The notes under the pieces were generated by a model. The model was not told the DNA's origin, made no database searches, and saw only the letters and a list, made by a program, of their open reading frames with translations. The translations under genes and the position numbers were made by a program. From Sorghum bicolor (lineage: Eukaryota; Streptophyta; Magnoliopsida; Poales; Poaceae), in assembly GCF_000003195.3 (NCBI RefSeq), contig NC_012870.2, positions 51,294,049 to 51,358,048 on the forward strand: 64,000 nucleotides of DNA, written 5' to 3'. Below are positions 36,180-48,920 of the stretch, piece by piece. How positions within the stretch are numbered: position 1 is the first letter of the stretch; each line of letters starts with the position of its first letter.

Positions 36180-37280
36180 TTACTGAAACCACCGCCGGTG
36201 ATGATACTTGGTTGGCTGAAGATAGATTTTGAAGAAATGGATCGATTGTTCCCGGTCAGACTCCGCCGTCCATGGCCCCGCCATGTCATTCATCGGAGTT
36301 GCTGGCTGCTCTGTTGCGTCGGTAGCCTGGGGCCTAGGCCCTGGTAGCGAAGGAGGACACAGATTCGGTGACTCACAACACAATACACGCTGCCACATTT
36401 GTACCAACTGCACGGCGCTGCAGAATGGTGAGGCACGGCGCTGGGGCGGCACACGGGACAATGACGAGGCACTGCGCCGTGTCGGTGTTCTGGGGCGGCA
36501 TGGAAAGACGGTGATGCTCGGTGTGGGAGCTAGCACTGGCGCGACACGGAGAACACGGACAAAAGGAGTCTGCACGGAACATCCGTGAACAATGACAATG
36601 CATGGCGAGCGCGTGTCCCGGCCGGCATAGAGGGCGCGGGGCGAGCACGCATGCATGGCCGGCGCTCAGAGCGATGAGGCGAGCCCTGTGAGCGCGTGCG
36701 GGAGGGTGACGCAGTCACGCAGGCGGCCCGGGTGCGGAAATGTGTGGCCGATGCCGAGGGCAGCGTGGGCCTGGGGCGCGGCGAGCGCGTGGAGCCAGCG
36801 GGGAGGGAGAGAGGCCAATCGAGCGGGCGGCCGCGAAGGGCGACACTGCTTGGATGGGTCTCCTCTCCTCCGGGGCAGCCGCCTTGCCGCAACGTCCATG
36901 GTGACTCAGCGCGGGACTCCCTCTAGTCGACTTCCTGTTTGGGTTTCCTGAGCACAAATGTCCCTCCCATTGCAACCGTCTCCGGTGGAGTTGCGGCGCA
37001 GGACCGCGTACCTGCCGGCAGCCGGATGATCGCGGCAACTTCAGCCCACGCGGCCTCACAGTGTTCTAGTTTTACGGCAGGTCCGTGTGATCGTCGAATG
37101 CATTCAACACGTGGGCATCACCACACGATCATATCGAGGACTGCGATTCCGTGGACCCGCAACTCGCAAGCACTCGATTTTTTTCCTTTTTAACGTTCAA
37201 CTGTTCGAGTCGGACTCTGCGTCAGTGTCTCTCGATCGAGTTCTTGACATGCATGCATGTGTACGCGAGCGTCTAACTTC
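36180..37280. other. GC-rich patch, no gene assigned
   Basis: High GC and CpG content from about 36230 to 37060, with overlapping open frames on both strands and none dominant. No protein family was recognised. It could be captured genic DNA or the decayed 5' part of a gene. Confidence 0.35.
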
Positions 37281-37488
37281 CTGACTTTCAACTATCCGCT
37301 CACCGAGGATGGTTCAATTCGAGAATGAGCTGGACTCGGAGTCAGAGGAATAACTGATCGAATAATCCATGGCTATAAATTTCCATGACGTCGCCGTCGT
37401 TCCAGCCCGTTGCCTCACAACACCTACCGCCTTTTGCTCCTTTCCTGTTTCCTCGCTCAGAATCAGAACCAGCAAGAGAAATATATAC

Positions 37489-38710
37489 ATGGCGGGCACG
37501 GACAGGCACTGCCCGTCTTGGGCAGACTTGAACCAAGAGCTTGTGGGTCTTGTCCTCGGCCGGCTCGCCTCCCTAGCAGATCGCGTTCGACTGGGAACGG
37601 TGTGCCGCCCATGGCGTCGCGCTGCTTGGTAGGAGCCTCTTCCTCCTCCGCTACCATGGTTGATCCTCCTCGACGGCACCTTCCTTAGCATCTCAGGCGG
37701 CAAAATTCACCGCATGCCTGCTGTACTACCAGAGGACGGTTATCTACAAGGTTGTGTGGGCAACTGGCTCTTCCTCAGACACTGCATGGTGCCTCTAACA
37801 GACGATGACGATGCTTCTCTCCAAGGCTTTGTGGGAAACCGGCTCTTCCCCAACCCCACCTCTGCGACGAGCTGGCACTTATGAATCCTTTCTCCAAGCA
37901 TGTTGTGCGTCTTCCTAACGAAGCCAATGCTCGGCGTGGAGATTGGATGTTCCTCAAGCTAGTGCCACTCTCTAGTACTACTCAAGTATCGCCAAATTCC
38001 CTTTTTGCTGTACTGATCACGACTAGGGGAGTTGAGAGTGACATTTCTATTTGTCGGCCCTCGGCTGCCACTGCATTCAAAATGCCCAAGTACATCCTAG
38101 ATGTTGCATTCCTTGATGGAAAAGTATATGCTCTATCGCGAAAGAAGATCTTTGCCTTTGAGGTTGATTTGAGCTACAAAGGCAAGCCAAGAAACCCCTC
38201 AAACATAGGATGCATAGCTGACGCAATCGAAGATGCAGGGCCCGTACTACGATCCATTGCTGATAAGATGCATATTTGTACATCTTGGAATTATCTTGTT
38301 GAATCCACCAGTGGTAAACTATTGCATGTAAGGCGACACATAATAGATGCTTGTCCACTTTGCCGGAGAAAGTTAAGGCAGAGAATACCTCTACTCTTTC
38401 ATTTGAAGTCTTTGAGGTGGACTTGACCACCAACTCCCGTCATAAGTGGACAAGGGTCAATACCCTAGGGGACCAAGCACTCTTTGTTGGCGTACACTCC
38501 AAATCACTCTCTGCTTCTAGATGTGGAGCTCAGGAGGCCTGTATCTACTTCGTGTCTAACTATGGCCATCACAATTTGGAGCTAGATCCTCTATGTGATT
38601 GTGGTGTCTTCAACATGAGAGATGGAATAATCACGCCTTTGTTGCCAGATACAATGGTTGTGCGGCCACAAGTCTGCATAGGGCGTCCAACATGGTTCTT
38701 TCCCCACTAA
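37489..38710 (+). pseudogene. F-box/DUF295 protein, broken
   Basis: The first about 48 codons encode an F-box: DLNQELVGLVLGRLASLADRVR followed by VCRPWR (shown in shorter parts: LVGLVLGRL, VCRPWRRAA). The C-terminal part has DUF295 features: LLDGTFLSI, LMNPFSKHVVRLPN, DVAFLDGKVYAL, and a VFEVDL segment. The intact family consists of SCF-complex substrate adaptors, numerous and rapidly evolving in grasses. Breaks: an in-frame TAG at 37630-37632, a frameshift near 37857-37862 and another near 38345-38351. The family is normally intronless, so these are lesions rather than introns. A final stop follows a TWFFPH-type end at 38710. Confidence 0.85.
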
Positions 38711-38761
38711 AGTTATGTACTAATATGCATTTTCTTCTTTGCAAACCACTATTAAACTTAG

Positions 38762-38763
38762 TA

Positions 38764-38796
<33 letters not shown>

Positions 38797-38803
38797 GGTA
38801 TAT
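38762..38803. repeat. (TG)n(TA)n microsatellite
   Basis: A run of TG dinucleotides passes directly into TA dinucleotides just after the F-box pseudogene. It is a likely polymorphic simple repeat. Confidence 0.9.
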
Positions 38804-38954
38804 AAGCTCACTAGAATGGAATGAATTGTCAAACCAAAATTCTCGTGCAAGTGATGCTACGTTTGAGGCTCGACAGTGCTTGTCTCTATTTTGGCGGTCT
38901 GCTATGCCCTCAAATCCCTAACATATGAATGCTTGTACATGGTCTCGAATGTTT

Positions 38955-40672
38955 TTCGCGATCGGGGTTTCAGCCCGTTTTTCATTAAGAGGAAGGTAAC
39001 CAAATGTTACAAGAGCAGTGGACAATAGCGAGATACCATTGTCCGATAGAACACCTAACTACTGGAAAACCAAAACAAGTTCTACATAAAACCGACCATT
39101 GTCCGACAGAACACCTAACTACTGGAAAACCAAAACAAGTTCTACATGAAACCGAAGTGATGCGACCAAGCCGAGGAAGGCACTGAAATAATAGTGAAAC
39201 CTACTGAAACCCAGTCCTTGGCCTCCCTAGCAACGACTCTGGCTAGCGTCAATGCATCGCTGACTCTACGACGATCAAACGTGACTGCGTTCTTTTCTTT
39301 CCAAATACACTAGACGACTAGCTGGAGGCACGAATTGAAGATTGGCCTAGCTGAGGGGTCCAGTCTGCAATGCCGTTCAAGCCACCAGTCATCCAAACCC
39401 ACCTCATGATCCGGCGTGAGAGCAGCGAGGCCAAGTGGTTGCAGGAGCCTGAACCATAGCTGGCGGGCGAGGACACACCCAAAGAACAAGTGTCCCACCG
39501 TCTCTGAGGCTTGCACGTAGAGCACACACATATTGCTATCCTGGAGACCATGTCTCATCCTTCTCTCAACAGTCCAAATGCGCCCATGAAGAGCAAGCCA
39601 GCCAAAGAACTTGACCTTCGGCGGAGCTTTGGTCTGCCACAGCTCCTTGGCACCTAGAAGTGAGGAGGACCTTGAGAAGAAAGCCCGGTATGCTGAAGAC
39701 GCTGAATATCTCCCATCCAACAACCACTTCCATATGAATCTGTCCGGCTGGAGGTGGTCGAGCACCATGACGCGGATGACATCCCAAACACGCAAGTACT
39801 GGCACACCCTTGCCCACTGATTGTTTTGCAGTGCATCCTTGATTAGCTGCCTACGGCCAGCCCTTGAAACCGCAACGTACAATTGTAGGGCATAGAAGAT
39901 CAGTGGCCCAATGTTGGACCAGTTGTCCGTCTAGAACAAGGCGCTGCTCCCATCACCACAGACTACAGACATGCTGGCAGCGGCCATGGCCGCGATTGCT
40001 GTCTCAGGCTTCGCCGGTAGCCCAGACCAACCTCTACTTGGTTTAACGCGTCACAACCATTCCCAACGTAACTGGAGCGCATCGAAGTAATGAAGATCCG
40101 TCACTCCGAGGCCTCCCAGGACAGTTGGCCGGCAAACTGTTGGCCAAGTGACCCGACATTTGCCCCCAGACACAGCTACCATTCCAGCCCACAGGAACGC
40201 ACGGCGACGTTTATCAATTTGTGCGATCGCCCACTTGGAGAGGCTGAAGGCGATGCTCATGAACCGGAATTGCTGATAGGGTGGCCTTCGTCAGTAACGT
40301 GCGACCGGCGTTTATCAGCAAGCCAGACTTCCAAGTGGGAATCCTAGTAGCCACCGCATCCACTGGGGGCTGCTCGTCTACTCTGCTCAGCCTGTGAAGG
40401 TAGAGAGGAATCCCCAAGTACTTACATGGGAACGGGGCAAGGACGCAGGGGAACACCTCTCGTGCCGCAGCAACCATCTCCTCGGTGCACCTAATCGGTG
40501 TGAGGACGCATTTGTCGATGTTGGTCACGAGCCCGGAGGTCTGTGCGAAGAGACGAAGGATCTCCAGTAAACACAGAAGATCACTAGGCGACGGTGTAAC
40601 AAGGACGACCAAGTCGTCCGCATATAGCGAGGCACGGTGCTGAATCGCCCCACCCAGCAATGGCACCAAGTT
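38955..40672 (-). mobile_element. outer LINE (L1 type), 3' part
   Basis: Minus-strand LINE ORF2 C-terminal half in several broken frames. It has an RT catalytic LYADDLVVL near 40610-40640, then KYLGIPLY, a zf-RVT domain (RYSASSAYRAFF, WKTKAPPKVKFFGWL-like, CPxC-type region VLYVQASETVGHLFFGC) ending near 39310. A grass-type LINE 3' end (TTAATGAAAAACGGG on the minus strand) follows near 38985. The matching 5' half lies at 46284-47400 beyond an inserted second LINE. Confidence 0.85.
39036..39155. repeat. 60-bp tandem repeat, two copies, in LINE 3'UTR
   Basis: The unit CCATTGTCCGATAGAACACC... (39036-39095) is repeated at 39096-39155 with a few substitutions. It lies between the LINE ORF2 end and its 3' terminus. 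Confidence 0.9.
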
Positions 40673-40816
40673 TTTTAGATAAGGGATATATAAATATCCG
40701 GCCTCTACATCCGAGGATGTACACAACCAATTATTACAAGTCTTGGATGAAAAAGAGAAAGCAAGCCACGGTCTTTTACATAGACCAGGATACAAGAGCA
40801 AACAATATAAATGTTT

Positions 40817-43800
40817 TCATTCTTTATTAGAAATCTCTAAAGCAATAATCTCTAATGTCTTGCTCATCGATAAGAGGATGTCCTTGGCTTGCTCATCATG
40901 CTGTAGCGGGGCCCAAAAGTGGAGCCAAAACGCTCCACTAAAAATAACTTGCATAAAAGAGTTACATTTGATTTTGTTAAATATGACATCATTTCGGCAC
41001 CTCCAGATAGCCCAACACATGGCAGCCACCCCCACCCAGATCGAGCCTCGAATCCTCTTGTGTTGATTATGAAGCCATGTACCAAACATGTGGCCGATAG
41101 ATCTTGGTTGAGATAAGTTAGTAGCATAGAAAATAATCCTCCAAATCATTTTGGCAAATGGACAATTGACGAATAAGTGTTGGATTGTCTCATTCATATT
41201 ACAAAAGATACACTTCTGGCTCCCTTTCCAGTTCTTCCTAGCGAGGTTGTCTTTGGTTAGGATAACACCCCTCTGTAGGAACCAAAGAAAGATTTTGATC
41301 TTTAGAGGAATTTTTATTTTCGAGAGCTTCCTATGAAGAAAAGGTGGTGGTGTATCAATGAGATGGAGATACAAGGAACGGACAGAAAATAATCTAGATT
41401 TGGTTAAGTTCCATCTAAAATAATTTGATCCATCCACCAATTCAACGTTAGAAATTTGTGCTACTAACTTTAGCCATTCTAAAAGTTTATTGTCCACCAG
41501 AGCCCTATGAAAAGAGATATTTAGGGGACTAGTGGCCAACACCTTTGACACAGTTGCATGACGATCCCGCACTATATTATATAGAGAAGGATATTTAACT
41601 TTTAGAGGCTTGTCACCTACCCATGTATCGTCCTAGAACCTCATCTTGGTCCCATCTTTAACTTCAAAGGAACCTTTAGCCAGCACCTCATCTTTGAGAC
41701 GCATGAGGCCTCTCCAAAAATGCGAGTCATTGGGTCTAGCTGTCACTTGAGTGAGGGTTTTCGATTGTAGGTATTTATTCATTAAAAGGAACTGCCACAT
41801 GCCCCCAGAGTTTAGTAGATTTACCAACTATTTTGCTAATAAACATTTATTCTGTAGTTGTAAATCTAGGATACCTAGACCCCCTTGTTCCTTTGGACGA
41901 CATAAGATGTCCCATCTCGCAAGTCTATATTTATGTTTATCTGTAGTTCCTTGCTAGAAGAACCTTGATCTGAAATGATCAAGGTTTTTGAGTACTCCTT
42001 TAGGAATCTCGAAGAAAGACATCATGAACATGGGTAGGCTGCTTAAGATAGAGTTAAGCAGGACTAACCTTCCCCCGTAGACAAGTATTTTGCTTTCCAG
42101 CAAGAGAGTTTCTGTTGAAATCATTCTTCAACCTTTCTCCATTCAGAATTCAGGAGCTGTCTAGGGTGCATTGGGATCCCTAGGTATCTAAAGGGATATT
42201 CCCCTATATTCCACCCAAATAGACTAGTATAGTAAGGCTCCATCTCTTTAGCTTCCCCATAGCACAAAATTTCACTCTTGTGGAAATTGATTTTAAGCCC
42301 AGATAATAGTTCAAAAGCACAAAGCAAAAGTTTCAAATTCTTTGCTTATTCTGGGCCATGATCTATAAAGATAATGGTGTCATCCGCATATTGTAGGATT
42401 GATAGACCATCATCAATAAGGTGGGGGATGACTCCTCTTATTTGACCATCGGCTTTTGCTCTATTAATAAGAAGAGCTAGCATATCAGCAATGATGTTAA
42501 ATAAGATGGGTGACATAGGATCACCCTGCCTCAGTCCGCGTTTGGTTTGGAAGTAAGAGCCAATATCGTCATTGACTTTGATTCCCACACTTCCCCTAGC
42601 ATATCAGCTGATGTTAAATACGTAGGGTTTGCTGTAAGAAAGACCACTTCACTTTATCATATGCCTTTTCGAAGTCTATTTTGAAAATGACCCCATCTCT
42701 TTTCTTGGTGTGTAGCTCATGAATAGTTTTGTGTAAAATTACTACTCCTTTCATGATATTCCTGCCCGACATGAAGGCAGTCTGTGTTGGGCCAACCACT
42801 GTTTTGGCTACCATATTCAGCCTATTTGTGCCCACTTTGGTGAATATCTTGAAGCTCACGTTGAGGACACAAATTGGTCTACACTACTAAATTTGTGTAG
42901 CATTTTGAATTTTTGGAATTAAAGTAATGATTCCAAAATTCAAGCAGTATAGATCGAGAGCCTCCCTATGGAGATCCACAAAGAGGTGAAGAAGGTCATC
43001 TTTGATAACTTCCCAAAACACCTGATAGAATTCCACAGGAAATCCATCCGGACCTAGGGCTTTGTTATGCTCCATTTGGAAGACTGCATCCCTCACCTCA
43101 GATTTAGTGAACGGACTAATTAGGATATCATTTCTTTCAGGGATACTTGTGGAATATCTAAGGTGTGATCTTCTAGTAATGTGATCCCAGAATATTCAGG
43201 TGGCCTAAAGAGATTCTTATAATATTTTGTAATATGGCTTTTGAGACACATGTCACCAGCCACAGTACCTTGATCATTTTCAAGTTTGTAGATATGTTGT
43301 TTACGATGTTTCCCATTGGCCACTAGATGAAAGAACCGAGTGTTAGCATCACCATCCAAGAGGGTTTTAACTTTGGCTCGCTCATACCATTTTAGTTCCT
43401 CTTCTCTCAGAAGGTTAACTAACCGCTCTTTTAGATAGTGTTTAAGATTAATTTCTTGATCAGATAACTGACTACCCTCAGCTTTCTTATCAAGATTCTC
43501 TAAACGAGCTAGCAGAGTCTTTTTTTCTTTTCTGTAAGACCCTGCAGTGTGTTTAGCCTAGCCTCTCAAATATTGTCTAAGCCTGCGGATCTTGAACTGC
43601 CAACATTCAAGAGAAGTGGATCCTGAGCATGGAGATTTCCAAATGTTTGCAACCTTATCATAAAATCCATCTCATATCAACCAGCCCCTCTCAAATTTAA
43701 AAGGGCGATTCTGAGTCCGGTGGGTAGAAGCTCCAGTGTTGAGCATAAGGGGGGTATGATCGGAAATGTTTCTATCTCTAGGTTCGACTGTAGCTAGCGG

Positions 43801-44420
43801 GAATTGATTTTCCCATTCAGTGCTAACGAGGATTCTATCTAACTTTTCGAAAGTTGGATTATCCCCTAGCCCTGCCCAAGTATATTGGTGGCCTGACATC
43901 ACAATCTCCAAAGATTCAATGACCGCGTTAAAAAGATTAGGCCATTTGGAGTCAAAATCCCCTGAACTCTTGTCCTCTGGAGTTCGCATAATATTGAAAT
44001 CCCCCTATCATATATGGAAGAGTTTCTTTAGAACAAGTATTGGCTAGTTCTACTAGGAAGGCACCTTTGTTTTTGAGTTGTGCCGGTCCATATACTGTGT
44101 ATAGTATAAATTTGAAGTCATTCGATTTGCATCTTAGGGTGAATTTTACATAAAATCTCCCTCATCGATGGCTCCAATGTCAAAAACATTCAGGTCCACC
44201 CCTAGTAAAATCCCCCCTGATCTACCATGGGGTGCCATAGTGTGCCAAAGGAAGTCATTTCCACTGCAAAGATTTTTTTAGGACATGATCCGGGAAAGAA
44301 TCCCGCCAAGTCTCGGAGAGAGCAATAAAATTAATTTGCTCTTCCTTTACTAATTCTATGAAACCTCTCTTTAGCCAAGTCTGCAAGACCTCTGCTATTC
44401 CAAAAAAACTCCCTTCATTT
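40817..44420 (-). pseudogene. inner LINE ORF2: endonuclease, reverse transcriptase, zf-RVT
   Basis: Domains in order on the minus strand. APE-type endonuclease, about 44420-43670 (ISDHTPLMLN near 43760, GDFN near 44000). RT, about 43360-42120 (DGDANTRFFH, LGPDGFPVEFYQ, FKIDFEKAYDKV, LRQGDPMSPILFN, YADDTIIF, KINFHKSE). A C-terminal region with zf-RVT, 41572-40817 (PLKIKIFLW, CIFCNMNETIQHLFVNC). It is broken by frameshifts and stops, for example around 44000, 43110, 42870-42600, 42340 and 41630. It therefore cannot encode an intact protein. Such ORF2 proteins nick DNA and reverse-transcribe the element's RNA. Confidence 0.85.
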
Positions 44421-46283
44421 TAGAATAATTTTAGAGGGGGTCTTTGGCTTTTTGGGAAGTTTTCCCTTACCAATATGTTTGGCGTTATTATATTTTTTCT
44501 TCCAACGGAGAGGAGAGAGATCTATGATTTGATCATTCTCCGTGTCTAGCATATTCTTATTTAGACTTCCACAAGCGTGGCTAAGAACAACTTCAAGTCG
44601 ATCTTCCCGCTCCTCATCACTGTCTACCCTAGAGAATTTAGGTTTAGGAATATTCTTCTTTTGATTAGCACAAAGAACTAACCTATCTACCTCTAGATTT
44701 TTTATGGCTACAACATCTGACGAGCCTAGGTTGATGCCTACCCTACCAAGGTTCACAATAACTTTGGAATCTAGAAAGCTACTAAAAGAATTACCTGAGA
44801 ATTCAAGGTTCTTCTTCGCCGTCAACCGTTCGGCCTTGTGTAGGGTGTGGACGTCCGCCGTCGCCACGTTCCTGGTGCTTCGCCGTAGCTCTTTGATGGG
44901 AGCTGTAGTGTGAGCTGGTTTGATTATCCTAGGAGCTAGAGGTGAAGTAGGATGTGCAGCATCTCTAGTGGGCAAGGAGGTGCTGGTCGCGGTCTGTGGC
45001 TTTGCCGTCACATCGTCGAGGATGCACCCCTCCCCCACTTTCAAGGAAGCACCATTGGAAGCAGTGGTCGGCGTAGTGTCCCCAACCACGTTTGGGGGTA
45101 GGCACAGCCGCGGACGTGAGGGTGGACCAGAACGACGGTGTGGAGGAGTTGCTGTTCGCCATCGGTGAGGAGGTCGCCACGAACATCGCCGCGGTGGAAG
45201 CTACTGGCGCTTTGTCGGCCCCCAACCCCACAGCGAGGGGGGTAGTCGGAGCAGCGTGCGTGGAGTCTTCTAGTGTCGATGCAACGGGGATATCGGGCAC
45301 GTCCACTGCAGTGAGGGCTGGCTCAAGGGCAGTCCGGCTGACTGTGGTGTCCCAGGCGTCGGTGCGGCTGCAGCGAGGATCACTGCCGGCTCCTAGCCGG
45401 TGGGGGGCGTGTGGTGCTATTGAGCCCCCCTACCGGACTCGCCCCCGAACGGTGTGGGAGAGGTGGTCCCTCGAGGTAGCATGGATGGAGGGGCAAAGGG
45501 TGATGTCGACCCCACCATCCCACGCTGGCCCACAGGAGACGAAGCGCCGAAGGCTAACGGTGCCACGACGATGTCCTCCGCTCCTTCATGCTAGTTCTCT
45601 GACGTCGGAAGCACAAAAACAGAAGGGGTTTTAAGATAATTAGAAGAAACAATAGCTTTGTAATCAGCTAGCTCTTCTTCTGTCGGGGGGAATAGGTCTT
45701 CCTTGTAAGACCGTCATCTGACTCCAGCATGACCTTCAAACAAATCTCATCCAGCAGCTGTTCACATGCCAGATCCAATCCCACATCCACTAAAGTAGCT
45801 TGCTGCTGAGGGGGCAAGAACTGGGGTGGTGCCGAGGAGGTGGTAGGAGCACCATTATCAATTTTGTCGCTGGCAGGGTTAGCATCATTAACATCTTCCA
45901 TCTCCCTGTCACTCCCGTCCAAGCCCTTGTCTCCATCATCACCCAAGAAATCATCATTCTCTGGGTCGAAAGCATCATTCTGAATCACTTCATCAGGTTT
46001 AAAGTAGAGGCGGTAAATGCTGCTAATGGCACAAACATCAGCCATCTTTGGGATCTTGTTAATATCCAAAACTGCCACTAAAATACGAACCTAACCAGTT
46101 GCTCAGAGGTGTGCCATGTCGACCTTTTGTGTCGCCCCAATAATAGAGCCAATTGCCCACAGCGGAAGAAAAGAGCGAAGCACCCGAGGTACTTTAGTGT
46201 CTGTCACCCAAACTTGTTCCAATATTTTTGTGGGTTGTACATCATCAATGAATTCCTCGAAAACAATGTTGCGTCTATCTGCT
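44421..46283 (-). pseudogene. inner LINE ORF1 (gag-like) remnant
   Basis: Minus-strand frames. 46283-45668 carry the DUF4283-type stretch followed by an acidic segment (DPENDDFLGDDGDKG). A Pro/Ser/Ala-rich middle lies about 45640-45000. A basic end comprising RSTRNVATADVHTL and GKGKLPKKPK lies at 45089-44415. Frames change at least twice. The protein would be an RNA-binding chaperone for the LINE. GC-rich plus-strand frames here are shadows. Confidence 0.7.
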
Positions 46284-47400
46284 TCCTTGATCCGAGTTTA
46301 GTACCTTCATCACAATGATGAACAGCATTGGGGAGATGGGATCCCCTGATGAAGACCCCTTGCATGAGAAATGCGACAGATCCTTGATCAGTGAGTTTAG
46401 TACCTTCATCACAATGACGAACAACATCGGGGAGATGGGATCCCCTGACGAAGACCCGTTGCATGAGAAATGTGACAACTCACTTTCCTATTGATGAGAA
46501 CCTTGGTGCTTGCTGTGGACAGTAGGATAGAAATCCAGTTCGTCCACCTTCTGGAGAAGCCGATGTGCTGCAGAATTTCCAAGAGGAAAGGCCAGGCAAC
46601 CGAATCAAACGCCTTTGTGATGTCAATCTTTAGGAGCAGTGAGGGAAGCGCCGACCATGCAGCCAACGACATGCCAACTAGACAACACGGAAGTTGTCGT
46701 GTATAGAGCGCTCCTTGATGAAAGCGCTTTGATTGTAGTCCACAATATCCTTGAGTCTTAGTGCTAGTCATCTAGCCAGGCATTTTGCAAACAGCTTGCT
46801 GAAACTGTGCATAAGGCTGGTGGGTCTGAAGTCCCTCAAGCTCGTTGGGACGTTGATCTTTCTGAGGAGGATCATAAGAGCGTCATTTAGAAGGTTGAAG
46901 CTCCTAGCATCTAGTGACCACAGTCCCATGCAACCTTGTAGAAAATGTTAGAGAAACCATCAGGACCAGGCGCGCGGTCTGAAGGTAGTTCTCTAATTGT
47001 ATTCCAGATCTCGTCCTTTGAGAAGCAAGCATCAAGGCCTGACACGTCAAGTTGTGGCAGCAAATTCTCAAGGTGGAGCGAGTGCTCCCTGCTAAATTGC
47101 TTGCCTAGGATGTTATTGTAGTAATCAAAGACGAGCTTCGCCTTATCCTCTTCGCTAGAGAACCACTGTCCCTCGTGGTGCACCGTGGGAATTATGTTCT
47201 TGTGGTTCCTGATGTGGCAAGCTTGGAGGTGAAAAAAATTTTGTGTTCGTGTTGCCTTCGCCTAGGAAGCGAATCCTGGAACGTTGTTTGGCAATAGTTC
47301 TGGTCATGGAGGATAAACCCAGCGTGTGGCGCTTCAGGTTGCGCCGCTGCAAGAACTCCTCCTAAGAAAGGTCACGGTGCTCTTGTGGCAACATCAAGGT
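46284..47400 (-). mobile_element. outer LINE, 5' part (endonuclease-RT linker and RT start)
   Basis: Minus-strand RT N-terminal motifs: RIRFLGEGNTNTKFF (about 47275), DRAPGPDGFS (about 46975), LKIDITKAFDSVAWPF (about 46610), GDPISPMLF (about 46450). The continuation (LYADDLVVL) is at 40620. Frames are broken. The 33-codon segment around SSGDPISPMLF is tandemly duplicated (46294-46392 and 46393-46491). The 5' end fades near 47400, where CACTA-type sequence begins. Confidence 0.82.
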
Positions 47401-48920
47401 GGGCGATAACCTCACGGGCCATAAACAGTTGAGAGCGAATTGGAATAATCTAAAGTTGATGATGCTATAGCAAGAAAATGATATTTCACAAAATAAAAAC
47501 ATTGCATGCATGCCAAGCTGCAGCTCTCATTCAAATTTCATAGTGCAAACCTGAAAATAAGCAACACACTGAATTGCTCTGCTACTTCAGTACTGCACTT
47601 GTCATTGAACACTTGCTGCTGGAGAAACATTGAACTAAAAAAATGATACAGCTGAACTGATGCTACTGCAGGGAGACACTAGCTGCTCTGTTAGAACCAA
47701 GAAGCAAATGTGGCTTAGCTGCTATCAAAGAAAACCAAGGAAGCTACGACGCAGAAGCTGCTGCACAAAGACACATATCACAGAGGACACGGTGAGCTCC
47801 TGCTCATGCATAAAACAAAGCTGAAAATAATAATCATGGTTAAATACAATACATGTACAGAATAGTAACAAGTTGTAATATGTTTCTCTGGTTACAACTA
47901 TACATACATACATACAAAATTTCTAGATAATGCTAGATAACTACATTCAAGAATTGCTAGGGATCGAAAAAGTCATATGGCAAAACTGAAAATCCTATAC
48001 TGAAACAAGACACTATTAAATTCATGTAGCAATGTCTACACAATCAGACTAGATGCTTCACGTACTTGCCTGAACGGTGTTTCATTTTTATAGTCAACAT
48101 AAGAATCTCATCGTGACCCAATATCAATCACTTAACTATATTATAAAAAAACTTCATCACGAATCTAGACTGGTTCATACAGGGGAGCTAGCTAGCAGCG
48201 AATGGGGAATTTTATTCATCGAAAACAGTGAATCAACAGCTAAATAAGGAAGTGGACTACATATTGTACTCGATCTCCTCTGCAAGCTGCATGTTGGGCT
48301 CTATGCTGAGGGTCAGATCCACACTAGTGCCAGGCCGTGTCGTCGCAACCAACGCCGGTAAGAGCCCCAGTAGATCCAGATGCAAATTGCCAGATAGCTT
48401 AAGTTAGGGATTGGGTGCAAAGTATTGCAGAAGGGGAGATAAGGGGCGAGCGTACCTGGTGCCTGCTTATCGCCGGTGAAGGGCTCAGCGAAGACCTAGG
48501 CATGGCTCCAACCTTCGCGCGCCGCACACCGTCCATGTCATACCGGCGATGCATGCCTCCTCTGCGCTGCGCCGATGGGGTTGGATGCGGGTGGCACTTG
48601 GTAACAACTGGGGTGGGAAGCTGACGCCGTCGTCCTCAGATGGGGTTGGATGCGGGTGGCACTGGGTGAGAAGGGATGTGGGAGGTCAGGGTCGGGCAGG
48701 GGGCGGCCACTGGTGAGAGGAGGAAGTCAAGGGAGGCAGCCACCGGGTGGGTGATGTTAGGGTTTTGGAGCTCATATATATATGCGACTAATATTGGGCC
48801 TTGGTGGGCTGGATATCCATCACGGTGGATGCCTGTTGCTAGCCATGGTGTACACTTTAGTGACGTTCTCCCAGTCCGTCGTTAGAAATCCGTCACGGAT
48901 TAGCATATTTCTTGTAGTGA
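47400..48920 (-). mobile_element. CACTA transposon terminal portion
   Basis: The minus strand begins at 48920 with CACTACAAGAAATATGCTAA, the signature terminus of CACTA elements. Subterminal motifs related to CCGTGACGG, CCGTGATGG and GACGGACTGG follow. Further in, a TATA-like ATATATAT near 48775 and a GC-rich leader with short frames suggest the start of an element gene. No transposase domain was recognised before the LINE boundary near 47400. The partner terminus was not found. Confidence 0.7.

Larger units (their letters stand above)
40673..46283 (-). mobile_element. inner LINE (L1 type), nearly full length, inserted in outer LINE
   Basis: About 5.6 kb on the minus strand. The upstream part (46283 to about 44420) encodes an ORF1/gag-like region, including LRSFLPLWAIGSIIGATQKV, the grass LINE DUF4283-type C-terminal signature. 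The downstream part is ORF2 (endonuclease, RT, zf-RVT). The 3' tail ends in a short A run (TTTTTT on plus at 40672-40677). Its ends separate the two halves of the outer LINE ORF2. The 5' end is truncated within ORF1. A clear TSD was not found. Confidence 0.82.

Noticed and set aside
42885..42900. CTACACTACTAAATTTGTGTAG as a possible CACTA terminus
   Set aside because: It lies within the inner LINE and lacks the CACTACAAGAAA signature and subterminal repeats. It is a chance short palindrome.
45092..45634. 180-aa plus-strand ORF
   Set aside because: It lies antisense to the LINE ORF1 region and has no family resemblance. It is open because of GC-rich composition.
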